Assembly: GCA_022769125.1 (NCBI GenBank)
Contig: JALEKN010000035.1
Coordinates: forward strand, 1 to 64,000
Reading direction: 5' to 3'
Length of the DNA stretch: 64,000 nt
Origin: Agathobacter sp.
GTDB lineage: Bacteria > Bacillota > Clostridia > Lachnospirales > Lachnospiraceae
Shown: positions 1 to 8,740 of the stretch, piece after piece
How the letters are laid out: every line of letters begins with the position of its first letter
Position numbering within the stretch: the first letter of the stretch is position 1
Made by a program: the position numbers and the translations under genes
The notes under the pieces: generated by a model
The model's database searches: none
What the model was told of the DNA's origin: nothing
Seen by the model: the letters and a program-made list of their open reading frames with translations, nothing else

Positions 1-1
1 C

Positions 2-70
2 AAGACTGTCGGCGGTAAGACATTCTACTCCGGCTGGTCAGATTCTGTAATTGTAACCACAAAGAGATAA
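2..70 (+). CDS. C-terminal end of a secreted/surface protein (partial)
   Basis: Only the last 22 residues are in the window; the gene begins upstream. The tail contains GGKTFYSGWS and ends VTTKR, which resembles the final strands of a fibronectin type III or similar beta-sandwich repeat, often found at the C-terminus of clostridial surface proteins. The frame is open from the first base and stops with TAA at 68-70, followed by a good terminator. The fold assignment is an inference from a short fragment. Confidence 0.5.
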   Translation, partial: KTVGGKTFYSGWSDSVIVTTKR

Positions 71-88
71 AAGTGTGATAGAATAGTA

Positions 89-127
89 TCGCCAGCCATC
101 CATGATGGGATGACTGGCGATATTTTT
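89..127 (+). terminator. Rho-independent terminator of the upstream gene
   Basis: A 12-13 bp stem (TCGCCAG..CATCC against GGATG.CTGGCGA, one G-T wobble) at 89-120 is followed by TATTTTTG at 121-128. It separates the partial surface-protein gene from the ligase gene at 171. Confidence 0.8.
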
Positions 128-170
128 GCTTATGGGAGAAATCTCCCGGTCAAAACAGTTAGGAGTTCAT

Positions 171-1631
171 ATGAAGAAGCTACAAGAATCAAGTGCAAAG
201 TGTTTTATTGCATATATGTGTCTGGTATTTCCCCTCTTTTTTCACAACAATTATATAGACATTATGCAGGCAAAGAGGCTGGCTTTTCTATTTGGTGGAA
301 TGACCTTTGTGATCGCTATGGCGATATTCGGGCTGATCGATCATTTTTCTTCAAAAAACAAAACGCCGGTGCAGCGACGGGGGTATGAGTGTCTGCTGCC
401 TGTGGCTTTTTTAATTTCCTGGGGGATATCGTTTGGACTTAGTATCGATAAGTCAGAGGCATTCTGGGGATATGGGGCAAAATGCACAGGCTTATTAGTA
501 TATGTAGTAGGATTATTGTGCGCGTATCTTCTTTGGAAGCATCTGACATGGACACCGATCCTTACATGGACGTTCCTGTTTGGATCAGGGATTGTCAGTA
601 TACTTCAGATCTTAAACCGTTGGGGGATTGATCCATTTGGAATGTATAGTAACCTGATCGAAGAGGAGAAGCCTATTTTTATCAGTACGATCGGTCAGGT
701 CAATTATAATGCTGCGTTTAATTGTCTGATCATAGCTGTACTATTGGTATTGTTTATGCTGTGCGAGGAACTGTTTTCAAAGATTGTTTTTGCAGTGGCA
801 TTGTTGATAGCATATGCAGGCGGTATCTGCTGCTGCTCAGATAGCATATATCTTGCATGGATCGTAATGTTTTATACACTTCTCATTTATGTTTGCGCAC
901 ATCCTAAGAAGTGGTTCAGGCTTGTAGCGGCGTTGCTTCTTTTGGATGCAGCGGTATTTGGAGTGTGGATCTGCTGGAGCTATATCCGGCAAGTGCGTTT
1001 TTGGGGAATATCGGCGCTTCTATTTCAGATGAAGCTGCATTGGGGACTTACGATCCTGCTGTGGATTTTTATTCTGGTTGGCTCTCTCGTATGGTGGAAG
1101 GGGAGCAAAATATGGAAGCAATTTTGCATTGCTCTTATGGTTGTTTTGCCCGTGACAATGGTTGGCGTATTTAAATGGACAATTTATAGCTGGCAGATTG
1201 CCAGTGAGGTGAGCTGGACAGGGACACGTTTTCAGATCTGGGAAAAATCCTGGAGGACATTTACAAATGCTCCATTGCCAAACAAACTATTTGGCTATGG
1301 ATTCAACAATGCCCAACAAGCACTTGCTGTAGCAGGAGAGAGCCAGCTTGGAGGGGAAATCATACAGGATGCGCACAATATTTTCTTAAATTCACTTTTG
1401 ACATCGGGAGTCGTGGGGACGATCCTTATGGCAGGATTTCTTATTGGGCTTCTTGTGAAATGCATTCGGTTAACCGAGAAAAGGAATGTTGCGCTGTTTG
1501 GGTGTATGATTGTTGTAACGTATTTTACACAGGGAATGCTGAATGGACCACAGATATTGACAGAGCCGGTGTATATGGTGGCATTTGGAGTTGTGGCAGG
1601 AATTGTTAAAGGGAAAAAAGAACGAAATTAG
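171..1631 (+). CDS. O-antigen ligase/polymerase-like polytopic membrane protein (Wzy/WaaL family)
   Basis: A 486-residue, very hydrophobic protein with about ten to twelve predicted membrane helices. Near the C-terminus it has DAHNIFLNSLLTSGVVGT, the H-N-x-x-L-x-x-L-x-x-x-G pattern of the Wzy_C/O-antigen ligase superfamily, preceded by the long extracellular loop these enzymes carry. In a Gram-positive cell it would polymerise or transfer a lipid-linked surface glycan on the outer face of the membrane. The start at 171 is chosen because AGGAG (161-165) sits 5 bases upstream; an in-frame ATG at 126 lies in the tail of the preceding terminator. Downstream glycosyltransferases and nucleotide-sugar genes support a polysaccharide role. 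Whether it is a polymerase or a ligase cannot be decided from sequence alone. Confidence 0.8.
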   Translation: MKKLQESSAKCFIAYMCLVFPLFFHNNYIDIMQAKRLAFLFGGMTFVIAMAIFGLIDHFSSKNKTPVQRRGYECLLPVAFLISWGISFGLSIDKSEAFWGYGAKCTGLLVYVVGLLCAYLLWKHLTWTPILTWTFLFGSGIVSILQILNRWGIDPFGMYSNLIEEEKPIFISTIGQVNYNAAFNCLIIAVLLVLFMLCEELFSKIVFAVALLIAYAGGICCCSDSIYLAWIVMFYTLLIYVCAHPKKWFRLVAALLLLDAAVFGVWICWSYIRQVRFWGISALLFQMKLHWGLTILLWIFILVGSLVWWKGSKIWKQFCIALMVVLPVTMVGVFKWTIYSWQIASEVSWTGTRFQIWEKSWRTFTNAPLPNKLFGYGFNNAQQALAVAGESQLGGEIIQDAHNIFLNSLLTSGVVGTILMAGFLIGLLVKCIRLTEKRNVALFGCMIVVTYFTQGMLNGPQILTEPVYMVAFGVVAGIVKGKKERN

Positions 1632-1685
1632 AAAAGTGATATTTATGGTATCATCAAACAGTTTTCTTTTGAATATCGAGTGCTC

Positions 1686-1718
1686 TTGACATTTTTTACG
1701 CTTTTTTATAGCTATAAT
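1686..1718 (+). promoter_or_regulatory. Possible promoter of the ATPase/TOPRIM pair
   Basis: TATAAT at 1713-1718 is a perfect -10 box; a perfect TTGACA lies at 1686-1691, but the 21-base spacing is long, so the -35 may be another sequence. A start site near 1725 would place the ATG at 1717 outside the message and favour the start at 1804. Confidence 0.35.
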
Positions 1719-1803
1719 GTTGCAAAAAGGTAGGGATAAGTGTAAAATGAAAAGAGAAATTAGTTCGGGAAAACTGAACAAATATACAAAAGAGGACAAT
1801 GCC

Positions 1804-2937
1804 ATGATTATAATGGATCTAAAAATAGATAATTTTTTTGCATTTAAGGAATTTCATATGAATATGGCATATCCTAAGAAAATTGTTAATTCATATATTC
1901 CAAATGAGCATTTATGGGGGCGGGATAATTTCCGATATAAGAAAGTCAATATTTTAATGGGTGGAAATGCAACTGGAAAAACTTCTATCGGGAAAATGCT
2001 GATGGCTATCTGCAATTTTATTGAAAGAGATGATATGCATGGGCTGTTAGATAGAATTACCGATGTAAATAGAGATGCTACTATTTCGATGGATTTTGTC
2101 GGTGATGAATTCGTAATGTACCGTTTGGACATTAAAGTAAAGCTTTCGGATAAGAATGAAACAACTCCGCAGATTGTGGCTTGCAAGAGGGAAGTCTTTA
2201 TTAATGAAAAAGATCGTTATGAAACTTGTGCGCAGAAGATTGATCAGATACCATTGGAGTACAAGGAGAATTATAGGGATGAAATAGATGAGATAGAGCC
2301 GATTGGATGGATGTTTACATATCCATCGGATACGAGTGATAAAAGAGCAAAATTCCCTGATGATGCATCTTTTGTCAAGGTGTTAGATTATACACTTCGC
2401 TCGTTGGATCCGTCAATTATTCAAGTGGATAAATCCAAGGAGGTCAATAATACATATATCATCCATTTAGACTCCGGCGATTTGTTGGTACAAAATGGAG
2501 AGGTTATCAGAAAAAATATTTTGTCGAGTGGAACGAAGGCGGGAATTGATATTGCTAGCCTGATCTTTTCAATTTACAAAGGAGAATGCGGATTTTATTA
2601 TTGTGATGAGAAATTTTCATATATACATAGTGAATTGGAAAAAGCATTTTTGGCTACGATGATTCATGGACTAAAAAATAATGAACAACTATTTTTTACA
2701 ACGCATAATTCTGATATTTTGGATTTGCCATTGCCAAAACATTCGTTTACTTTTTTAAAAAAGGAAATGTGTGATAGAGAACAATTTATTAAGTGTGTCT
2801 ATGCATCAGACTATTTAAAACGGAGTACAGATTCTGTACGGAGAGCAGTTGATAATGATCTATTTTCCATAGCGCCGGGGGTTGAATTGGTATATAAAAT
2901 TGCAGAAATAGAGGAATTTGCACAAGAGGAAGGTTAA
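1804..2937 (+). CDS. ABC/SMC-type AAA ATPase (AAA_15/OLD-like), candidate defence ATPase
   Basis: A 377-residue protein opening with LKIDNFFAFKEF, the typical first strand of RecF/SMC-like ATPases. Visible motifs: Walker A GGNATGKTS at 53-61, an ABC-like signature LSSGTKAG at 240-247, a Walker B-type acidic pair DE at 268-269 and the switch histidine in TTHNSDIL at about 301. This set is typical of the AAA_15/AAA_21 ATPases found in OLD, RloA, PARIS (AriA), Gabija and Septu-like systems. The start at 1804 is supported by AGAGGA 7 bases upstream; an in-frame ATG at 1717 overlaps a -10 box. The stop codon overlaps the start of the next gene (TAATG), so the two are translationally coupled. Base composition is visibly AT-richer than the neighbours, suggesting acquisition. 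I cannot assign it to a named system. Confidence 0.75.
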   Translation: MIIMDLKIDNFFAFKEFHMNMAYPKKIVNSYIPNEHLWGRDNFRYKKVNILMGGNATGKTSIGKMLMAICNFIERDDMHGLLDRITDVNRDATISMDFVGDEFVMYRLDIKVKLSDKNETTPQIVACKREVFINEKDRYETCAQKIDQIPLEYKENYRDEIDEIEPIGWMFTYPSDTSDKRAKFPDDASFVKVLDYTLRSLDPSIIQVDKSKEVNNTYIIHLDSGDLLVQNGEVIRKNILSSGTKAGIDIASLIFSIYKGECGFYYCDEKFSYIHSELEKAFLATMIHGLKNNEQLFFTTHNSDILDLPLPKHSFTFLKKEMCDREQFIKCVYASDYLKRSTDSVRRAVDNDLFSIAPGVELVYKIAEIEEFAQEEG

Positions 2938-3449
2938 TGGGAAAAAAGGGGATACGTTATTTTCAATATTTCGTTGAGGGGGAAGATGAAAAGAAACTGA
3001 TTGACACGCTCAAAAGTGACATGGAATTAGTTAAGCCGGGAAAGGTTCAGGTCTTTAATTGTGTGAGGGACAGGCTTACACAATTTAGACTTTTGAATCT
3101 CAAAGATGGAACTGCAGCTGTGCTGGTTTTTGATACGGATGCAGGCAGTTTGGAAATCCTAGAGGAAAATGTCAGGCTGCTTCGCGAACAAAGCAACATA
3201 TCAGATGTTATTTGTGTTATGCAGGTTAAAAATTTGGAAGAAGAGTTAGTGCGGGCATGCAGATTGAAACAAATCAAAGAACTATTGGGGGTGGAGTCAA
3301 ACAGCGAATATAAGAGAGCCTTTATTAAAGAGAAAAATCTTGGAAAAAAGTTGATAGAAAAAGGTTTTGACATGACCTTGTTTTGGTGTAGGCAGGATAA
3401 CGGTATTTATAAGTCGATTCCTAATGAAGCTCAGAAAGTAAAAAAATGA
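2937..3449 (+). CDS. Small TOPRIM/RloB-like protein, partner of the upstream ATPase
   Basis: A 170-residue protein starting within the stop codon of the ATPase gene. It begins with FQYFVEGEDEKKLI, an acidic first motif (E14/E16) like that of TOPRIM domains, and then has VFDTDAGS with D66 and D68, resembling the DxD motif of TOPRIM nucleases and RloB-like proteins. It is shorter than the DUF4435/AriB nucleases (around 300 residues) and closer to RloB length. By analogy with split OLD, RloAB and PARIS pairs it would be the effector nuclease or its regulator, gated by the ATPase. The catalytic role is inferred; the sequence shows only the motif spacing and the coupled gene order. A terminator at 3470 closes the two-gene unit. 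Confidence 0.65.
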   Translation: MGKKGIRYFQYFVEGEDEKKLIDTLKSDMELVKPGKVQVFNCVRDRLTQFRLLNLKDGTAAVLVFDTDAGSLEILEENVRLLREQSNISDVICVMQVKNLEEELVRACRLKQIKELLGVESNSEYKRAFIKEKNLGKKLIEKGFDMTLFWCRQDNGIYKSIPNEAQKVKK

Positions 3450-3469
3450 AAGGAAGAAAGAATTAGAGA

Positions 3470-3506
3470 TAGACAATGTTGCTATGGCGCATTGTCTATT
3501 TTTTTA
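3470..3506 (+). terminator. Rho-independent terminator after the ATPase/TOPRIM pair
   Basis: Perfect 9 bp stem TAGACAATG / CATTGTCTA (3470-3478 and 3490-3498) with an 11-base loop, followed by a run of T to 3505. Confidence 0.85.
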
Positions 3507-3570
3507 TTTCATGATAGAATATAGTAATATGACTTATGCAAAGAATTAGGTTTTTTCGGAGGAATAATAC

Positions 3571-4638
3571 ATGGAAAAAATATTGATCGGTGGCGCAGGC
3601 GGCGCACCTTCCGAGGGTGTGATCAACTCATTGCTGCTTAGTGACAAGAAGGAAGAGATCATCGGAATGGGTTCCATCCCTTCAGATCTTGCGATGTCTG
3701 CGGCGAAGCGGCGCTATGTTGTGCCATATGCCAACACCGCAGAATATAAGGACGAGCTGATGAAAGTTCTCGCGGCAGAAAAGCCGGGACTCATTCATTT
3801 CCAGAACGACTTGGAGATTTACTACGCTTCTCTGATCCGTGATGACATCATGGGGGCAGGAACCAGAGTCTTTATGCCGCGCCATGAAGTAATTGACACT
3901 TGTGTCAGCAAATGGAAATCATGGAACGCATTCAAGAAAGCCGGAATAACAGTCCCTGAAAATCAGTTCATCAATGATGAAAGTGATCTGAAGCGGGCAT
4001 TTGCAGAACTTGGTGATAGTGATGGAAAGATATGGCTCAGAGCCAACGATATGGGTGGTGGTGGAATGGGCTCCATCCCAACCAACGATTATGCTATGGC
4101 GAAGGCGTGGATCGACCGCTACAACGGCTGGGGAGATTTTATCGCGGCACAGATGCTGACCTCCCAGACTATCACATGGCTTTCCATCTGGTGGGAGGGC
4201 GAGCTTGTTGTTGCCCAGACGAGAAAGAGAACCGGATGGATTCACGGCAACCGTTCCGCATCCGGGGTGACCGGTGTGACAAAGGTCGGAACGACCTGCA
4301 GCGATGATGTGGTAACAGATATTGCAATCAAGACGGTAAAAGCAGTTGATGATAAGCCACACGGAATTTTCGGAGTGGATTTTGCTTACGATACCAATGG
4401 CGTTCCGAATCCGACAGAGATCAATATTTCCAGGTTCTTTACAACAGTGCTGTTCTTCACAAAGGCAGGACTTAATATGCCTGTCATCTTCAAGGATCTG
4501 GCACTGTATAACGAGATGCCAAAGCTGGAAAAGAAGATTAACCCGCTTCCGGATGGATTGATGTGGCTGCGCGCGATGGATCATGAGCCAATGCTTGTGA
4601 CTGATGAACAGATGCGTGAACGGATTATCACATTGTAG
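3571..4638 (+). CDS. ATP-grasp domain ligase
   Basis: A 355-residue soluble protein. The N-terminal third is a nucleotide-fold pre-domain (KILIGGAGGAPSEGVINSL). The ATP-grasp core follows, with a glycine-rich loop in RANDMGGGGMGSIPT and a metal-binding signature near the end (GVDFAYDT followed by PTEINISRF), as in carbamoyl-phosphate-synthetase-like carboxylate-amine ligases. Family members use ATP to activate a carboxylate for attack by an amine or similar nucleophile; the substrate here is unknown. It lies 11 bases upstream of a fucosyltransferase and in line with polysaccharide genes, so an inferred role is adding an amino-acid or other acyl group to a glycan precursor. A GGAGGA site 7 bases upstream supports the start. 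Family confidence is high, specific function low. Confidence 0.75.
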   Translation: MEKILIGGAGGAPSEGVINSLLLSDKKEEIIGMGSIPSDLAMSAAKRRYVVPYANTAEYKDELMKVLAAEKPGLIHFQNDLEIYYASLIRDDIMGAGTRVFMPRHEVIDTCVSKWKSWNAFKKAGITVPENQFINDESDLKRAFAELGDSDGKIWLRANDMGGGGMGSIPTNDYAMAKAWIDRYNGWGDFIAAQMLTSQTITWLSIWWEGELVVAQTRKRTGWIHGNRSASGVTGVTKVGTTCSDDVVTDIAIKTVKAVDDKPHGIFGVDFAYDTNGVPNPTEINISRFFTTVLFFTKAGLNMPVIFKDLALYNEMPKLEKKINPLPDGLMWLRAMDHEPMLVTDEQMRERIITL

Positions 4639-4649
4639 AGAGGAAGCAT

Positions 4650-5624
4650 ATGGTTATTCTTACACTTGGTGGTGGATTGGGCAACCAGATGTTCCAATAT
4701 GCTTTTGCAAGAAAATTGCAGATTGTTTGTGGTGATGATGGAATCCGCCTTGCAGACTATCATTTAAAAAATACGGTTAACCGTGCAGATATGCTCTTTC
4801 ATCTGAATGTGTCAGATAATTGCAAGCCATGTGACAGGACACAGGAACAGATGACGGAAAACTTTCAGGAGCCGCTTTTGCGTCGGGTAAGTTTCCTGAA
4901 GAAGATCGCACGCAAATGCAAGGTGCTTCGGCGCCTTCCGGGCAGATATGTGTGTAAGCTGTCCGACAAGGGTTTCTTTACAACAGAAGAGACTTATCTG
5001 GCACAGGACTATAAGGGAGTGACTGTCTGTGAGGATGGCAGCTGGCAGATTTCGGAGCGGCTTCGTGCGGAAGGGAATAAGTTCGTGGAGGGCAATTTTC
5101 AGACTTGGGAATATTGGAGAGATATGGAACCGTTACTGCGGGAGGAGTTACGTGTAAAGACAACCCCTTCGGAGGCAAATCAGGAATGGATCAGCCGGAT
5201 GCAGGAGACGGAATCTGTTTGTGTGCATATCCGCAGAGGCGATTATCTGGCACCGGAGTATGCGCACCTGAATGTGTGCGACCAGAGCTACTATGCGCGC
5301 GCGATGGAGAGCATCCGCAGGCAGAAGGCAGATGCTGTGTTTTACATCTTTTCCAATGACCACAAGGAACTTACCTGGATACAGGAGCATTACGATTTCT
5401 CCGGATACCGTGTGGTTTATGTAGACATGGACAATCCGGATTATGAAGAACTTAGGCTGATGTATAGCTGCAAGCATTTTATCATCTCCAACAGTACATT
5501 TAGCTGGTGGGGACAGTTTTTGTGCGATAATCCGGACAAGATTGTGATTGCGCCGGATAAATGGAACAGACAGTGTGATGCGACGGGCATCTATATGCCG
5601 GAATGGCAGCTGATAAGGGTGTGA
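4650..5624 (+). CDS. GT11 family alpha-1,2-fucosyltransferase
   Basis: A 324-residue protein with the GT11 hallmarks: an N-terminal GGGLGNQMFQYAFARKL, the donor-binding HIRRGDYL at 193-200, and the C-terminal ISNSTFSWWGQFL. GT11 enzymes transfer L-fucose from GDP-fucose to galactose-type acceptors in alpha-1,2 linkage. No signal peptide or membrane segment is visible, so it probably works on a lipid-linked intermediate at the inner face of the membrane. GDP-fucose could be supplied by Fkp (10389) and by Gmd/Fcl (15737, 16883) in this window. It follows the ATP-grasp gene closely and precedes a GT2 enzyme, consistent with one operon. Confidence 0.92.
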   Translation: MVILTLGGGLGNQMFQYAFARKLQIVCGDDGIRLADYHLKNTVNRADMLFHLNVSDNCKPCDRTQEQMTENFQEPLLRRVSFLKKIARKCKVLRRLPGRYVCKLSDKGFFTTEETYLAQDYKGVTVCEDGSWQISERLRAEGNKFVEGNFQTWEYWRDMEPLLREELRVKTTPSEANQEWISRMQETESVCVHIRRGDYLAPEYAHLNVCDQSYYARAMESIRRQKADAVFYIFSNDHKELTWIQEHYDFSGYRVVYVDMDNPDYEELRLMYSCKHFIISNSTFSWWGQFLCDNPDKIVIAPDKWNRQCDATGIYMPEWQLIRV

Positions 5625-5704
5625 GCGCCAAAGTATACAGAATGCCGGAAGAAAAAACATCGGACAGAGGCGAAAAGGCTGTCAGCAGATAGAAAGAGAG
5701 TAAA

Positions 5705-6874
5705 ATGGTTAGTGTTGTAGTACCGGTATATAATGGGGAACATTTTATAAAACGGATCTATGATCAGATATGCGTTGCAGCACAGATGCTTCCGAAGAAT
5801 GCAGGTGGAGTGGAGATCCTGTTCATAAATGACGGATCTACAGACGCAAGCGGCAATATGCTGGAAGCGCTGGCAAAACAGGATGAGCGTGTGCATTGTG
5901 TCTCAAAGACAAACGGTGGAATTGCAGACGCGCGAAATGCCGGACTTGATCAGGCACGGGGCGAGTACATCTGTTTTGTGGATCAGGATGATTTCATGAG
6001 GCCGGATATGCTATCCGTGTTATATAAGGATGTTGCGGCGAATGAGGCAGACTTCGTGCAGGCAGCGGCGGACAGTATCCGTGAGAATGTTGCAGATAGT
6101 GTTTGTGGTGGGAAAACGGCTGGCAATGCCTGCAAGTCCCGGGCAGATGACCAGGAGCAATCCGCAAAATACATTTCCCGCGGGGATGAAGCGTATCCGC
6201 ATTATATTCAGACTCTTGTAATGCGTGGGCTTGTTGATTATCCGGACTGCAAGATTACCGGCTCTGTGTGGTGCTGCATGTTCCGGACAGACTTTCTAAG
6301 GGAAAATAATATCTCATTCTATCGGTTCTGTGACTATGAGGATGATTGGATATTCCTGACGCTGGCATTGGTGCAGGCAGAGCGCTTCTGCGTGGAGAAA
6401 AAGACGGTGTACACATGGAATATCCGGGAGGATTCCGAAAGCCACAACCGCAAAGTGAATGATCGGTATCTGGATGACTTTTACGAGAAGCATAAGCTTC
6501 TTAGAGCTTTTTTCTGGGAGGCACTAAAAAATGCCAATCTGGATGCTGCAATGGAGGAGCGTTTCGGATGCGAATTGCAGAAGCAGGCACTTCTGTGGTC
6601 TCTGTCGAATGAGACGGGACGGGGAATCTCAAAACATACAGCAGATGAGAGCATTGACACCCTAAAGAAGGTTGTCGCGAAGGAGAAGGAGGATGGGATC
6701 TATCGGAAACTCAATCGTTTTCCTCTATATATCAGCGTCGCGGGAAGCCATGGAATAAAGAGAGTCTATTATACATGGCGGGACAAGCTGCTTACATTCC
6801 TGCTGCTGCATAGGCAGGTCGGGGCGGCCGTATTCTTAAACCGCAGGCTCCTGCACGGAAGATGGCATATATAA
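5705..6874 (+). CDS. GT2 family glycosyltransferase
   Basis: A 389-residue GT-A fold enzyme. It begins with VSVVVPVYNGE, then ILFINDGSTDASG (nucleotide-binding DGSTD), NGGIADARNAGLDQARGEY and the metal-binding FVDQDDF, all standard GT2 motifs. The C-terminal 150 residues are basic and aromatic and may associate with the membrane peripherally. It would transfer one sugar of the repeat unit from a nucleotide sugar; donor and linkage are not predictable. The 80 bases separating it from the fucosyltransferase contain a ribosome site (AGAGAG) but no terminator. Confidence 0.88.
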   Translation: MVSVVVPVYNGEHFIKRIYDQICVAAQMLPKNAGGVEILFINDGSTDASGNMLEALAKQDERVHCVSKTNGGIADARNAGLDQARGEYICFVDQDDFMRPDMLSVLYKDVAANEADFVQAAADSIRENVADSVCGGKTAGNACKSRADDQEQSAKYISRGDEAYPHYIQTLVMRGLVDYPDCKITGSVWCCMFRTDFLRENNISFYRFCDYEDDWIFLTLALVQAERFCVEKKTVYTWNIREDSESHNRKVNDRYLDDFYEKHKLLRAFFWEALKNANLDAAMEERFGCELQKQALLWSLSNETGRGISKHTADESIDTLKKVVAKEKEDGIYRKLNRFPLYISVAGSHGIKRVYYTWRDKLLTFLLLHRQVGAAVFLNRRLLHGRWHI

Positions 6875-6915
6875 ATAGAAAAGCCACATAATACAGTTAT
6901 GAAACGGGGTATAAT

Positions 6916-8160
6916 ATGAACAAGACAATAGCGATAGCCGGAACCGGCTATGTGGGATTATCAAATGCCGTCCTTTTGGCACAGCATAATAAGGTCTACG
7001 CGGTGGACATCATTCCGGAAAAAGTGGATCTGATCAATCAGAAGAAGTCGCCAATCGTGGATGCGGAGATAGAAGATTATCTTACAAACAAGGAATTGGA
7101 TCTGACTGCGACAACAGACGCAAGACTTGCATACAGCAATGCGGAGTTTGTCGTGATCGCAGCACCGACGAACTATGACAGCAAGAAAAACTTTTTTGAT
7201 ACTTCGGCTGTGGAGGCGGTAATCGAACTTGTACTGCAGTATAATCCGGATGCCGCAATGATCATCAAATCAACAATCCCGGTCGGATATACAACGACTG
7301 TCCGCAAAAAGTACAACTGCAACAACATCTTTTTCAGCCCGGAGTTCCTTCGTGAGGGAAGAGCATTGTATGACAATCTGTATCCTTCGCGCATTATCGT
7401 GGGAACAGATTTAGAGGATGAGAAGCAGACAGACAAGGCAAGAGAATTTGCTGGCCTTTTGCAGGAGGGGGCGATCAAGCAGGATATTCCGACTCTGATC
7501 ATGGGAAGAACGGAAGCAGAGGCGGTTAAGCTTTTTGCCAACACATACCTTGCACTGCGTGTCAGCTATTTCAATGAGCTGGATACGTATGCGGAGATGA
7601 AGGGCTTGAATACGAAGCAGATCATCGAGGGCGTCAGCTTAGATCCGCGTATTGGCGACCATTACAACAATCCATCCTTCGGATATGGCGGCTACTGTCT
7701 GCCAAAGGACACGAAACAGCTTCTGGCAAATTATTCGGATGTGCCACAGAACCTGATCGAGGCGATTGTCAATGCCAACCGCACCAGAAAGGATTTCATT
7801 GCTGACCGGGTGCTGCAGCAGGCGGGATATTATAGTTATGCGGAAGATAACGCTTATGACGCAGGAAAAGAGCGCCATGTTGTGGTTGGCGTTTACCGAC
7901 TTACCATGAAGTCGAATTCCGACAATTTCCGGCAGAGCAGTATTCAGGGAATCATGAAGCGGATCAAGGCAAAAGGCGCAACGGTCATTATCTTTGAGCC
8001 AACCCTTGAAAATGGGACAACATTCTTTGGAAGCGAGGTTGTCAATGACCTTGATTCCTTTAAAAAACGCTGTGATGCGATCATTGCGAACCGCTATGAC
8101 AACTGCCTGGATGATGTGAAGGAAAAGGTCTACACCAGAGACATTTTCAGGCGGGATTAA
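6916..8160 (+). CDS. ugd: UDP-glucose 6-dehydrogenase
   Basis: A 414-residue nucleotide-sugar dehydrogenase. The N-terminal Rossmann motif [11 protein letters not shown] binds NAD. The catalytic cysteine is C261 in [14 protein letters not shown], and a C-terminal UDP-binding domain follows. It oxidises UDP-glucose twice to UDP-glucuronate, giving an acidic sugar for the surface glycan. Other members of the family use UDP-ManNAc or GDP-mannose, but length and motif spacing fit the shorter UDP-glucose type. The region before the start is GGGG-rich but lacks a strong AGGAGG site. A terminator-like hairpin follows at 8176. Confidence 0.9.
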   Translation: MNKTIAIAGTGYVGLSNAVLLAQHNKVYAVDIIPEKVDLINQKKSPIVDAEIEDYLTNKELDLTATTDARLAYSNAEFVVIAAPTNYDSKKNFFDTSAVEAVIELVLQYNPDAAMIIKSTIPVGYTTTVRKKYNCNNIFFSPEFLREGRALYDNLYPSRIIVGTDLEDEKQTDKAREFAGLLQEGAIKQDIPTLIMGRTEAEAVKLFANTYLALRVSYFNELDTYAEMKGLNTKQIIEGVSLDPRIGDHYNNPSFGYGGYCLPKDTKQLLANYSDVPQNLIEAIVNANRTRKDFIADRVLQQAGYYSYAEDNAYDAGKERHVVVGVYRLTMKSNSDNFRQSSIQGIMKRIKAKGATVIIFEPTLENGTTFFGSEVVNDLDSFKKRCDAIIANRYDNCLDDVKEKVYTRDIFRRD

Positions 8161-8175
8161 GCGAAAAGTTTTTTC

Positions 8176-8202
8176 AAAAAGGATTGCATATGTATCCTTT
8201 TT
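8176..8202 (+). terminator. Terminator-like hairpin after ugd
   Basis: AAAAAGGAT (8176-8184) pairs with ATCCTTTTT (8194-8202) around a 9-base loop; the T run is the distal stem arm. Confidence 0.6.
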
Positions 8203-8284
8203 GGGGTAATATTCTTCCATAAACAGATTTTCCGACAGAGAGGTCTTGTTTATTCAAAAAACGATACTAAAATACTACAAAAGA

Positions 8285-8327
8285 TTGACACCTGTCGATG
8301 TGCAATATATATTAAAATTGTCGACAG
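8285..8327 (+). promoter_or_regulatory. Promoter and probable operator of the BlaI/BlaR-like pair
   Basis: TTGACA (8285-8290), a 17-base spacer and TATATT (8308-8313) form a near-consensus promoter. A perfect 7 bp inverted repeat, CTGTCGA (8292-8298) and TCGACAG (8321-8327), brackets the -10 box and is a good candidate for the site bound by the repressor encoded just downstream. The position of the promoter also rules out the longer reading frame beginning at 8246. Confidence 0.65.
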
Positions 8328-8347
8328 ATAACAAAGTGAGGTGCCTT

Positions 8348-8740
8348 ATGAGGGAACAGTTATTAGGAAGAGAGATCAGTGGTTGTGAGACTCTCATTAT
8401 GAAAATTGTGTGGGATTCCAAGGAGGATATTTCTACACCAGATTTGATCGAAGCGCTTCGCGTTCGGTTTGGCAAGGACTACGCTCGTACAACAGTAGTT
8501 ACCTTTTTACAGAGACTTGCAAAGAAAGGCTTTGTAAAGATCTACCGGAAGGGAAGAGTGGCATATGTACACGCACTTAAGTCAGAGAAGGAGTATACAA
8601 CAAAGTTCCTGAACGAAGCAGAAGATTTCTGGTTCGAAGGTGATTCATCCAATTTGATGGCTGCATTGTGCGATACAAAGAAGCTGTCCAAGGAAGAAAT
8701 TGGACGAATCAGGGAGTTATTGAATGGGTTGGACGATTGA
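8348..8740 (+). CDS. BlaI/MecI/CopY family transcriptional repressor
   Basis: A 130-residue winged-helix protein. MREQLLGREISGCETLIMKIVWDS begins the family's first helix, DYARTTVVTFLQRLAKKGFV is its recognition helix and wing region, and an acidic C-terminal dimerisation region follows. BlaI-type repressors bind palindromic operators and are inactivated by proteolysis triggered by a partner sensor protease. That partner is the next gene, overlapping by 17 bases. GAGGTG 5 bases upstream and a promoter at 8285-8313 fix the start at 8348. The effector is probably not a beta-lactam, given the partner's sensor domain. Confidence 0.88.
   Translation: MREQLLGREISGCETLIMKIVWDSKEDISTPDLIEALRVRFGKDYARTTVVTFLQRLAKKGFVKIYRKGRVAYVHALKSEKEYTTKFLNEAEDFWFEGDSSNLMAALCDTKKLSKEEIGRIRELLNGLDD

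Noticed and set aside
3673-4584. Long minus-strand frames (e.g. 221 codons at 3919-4584) opposite the ATP-grasp gene
   Set aside because: Antisense to a gene with a complete domain signature and ribosome site.
6907-6916. TATAAT-like sequence overlapping the ugd start codon as a promoter
   Set aside because: It would start transcription inside the gene, and it fits equally well as an AT-rich ribosome-site spacer.
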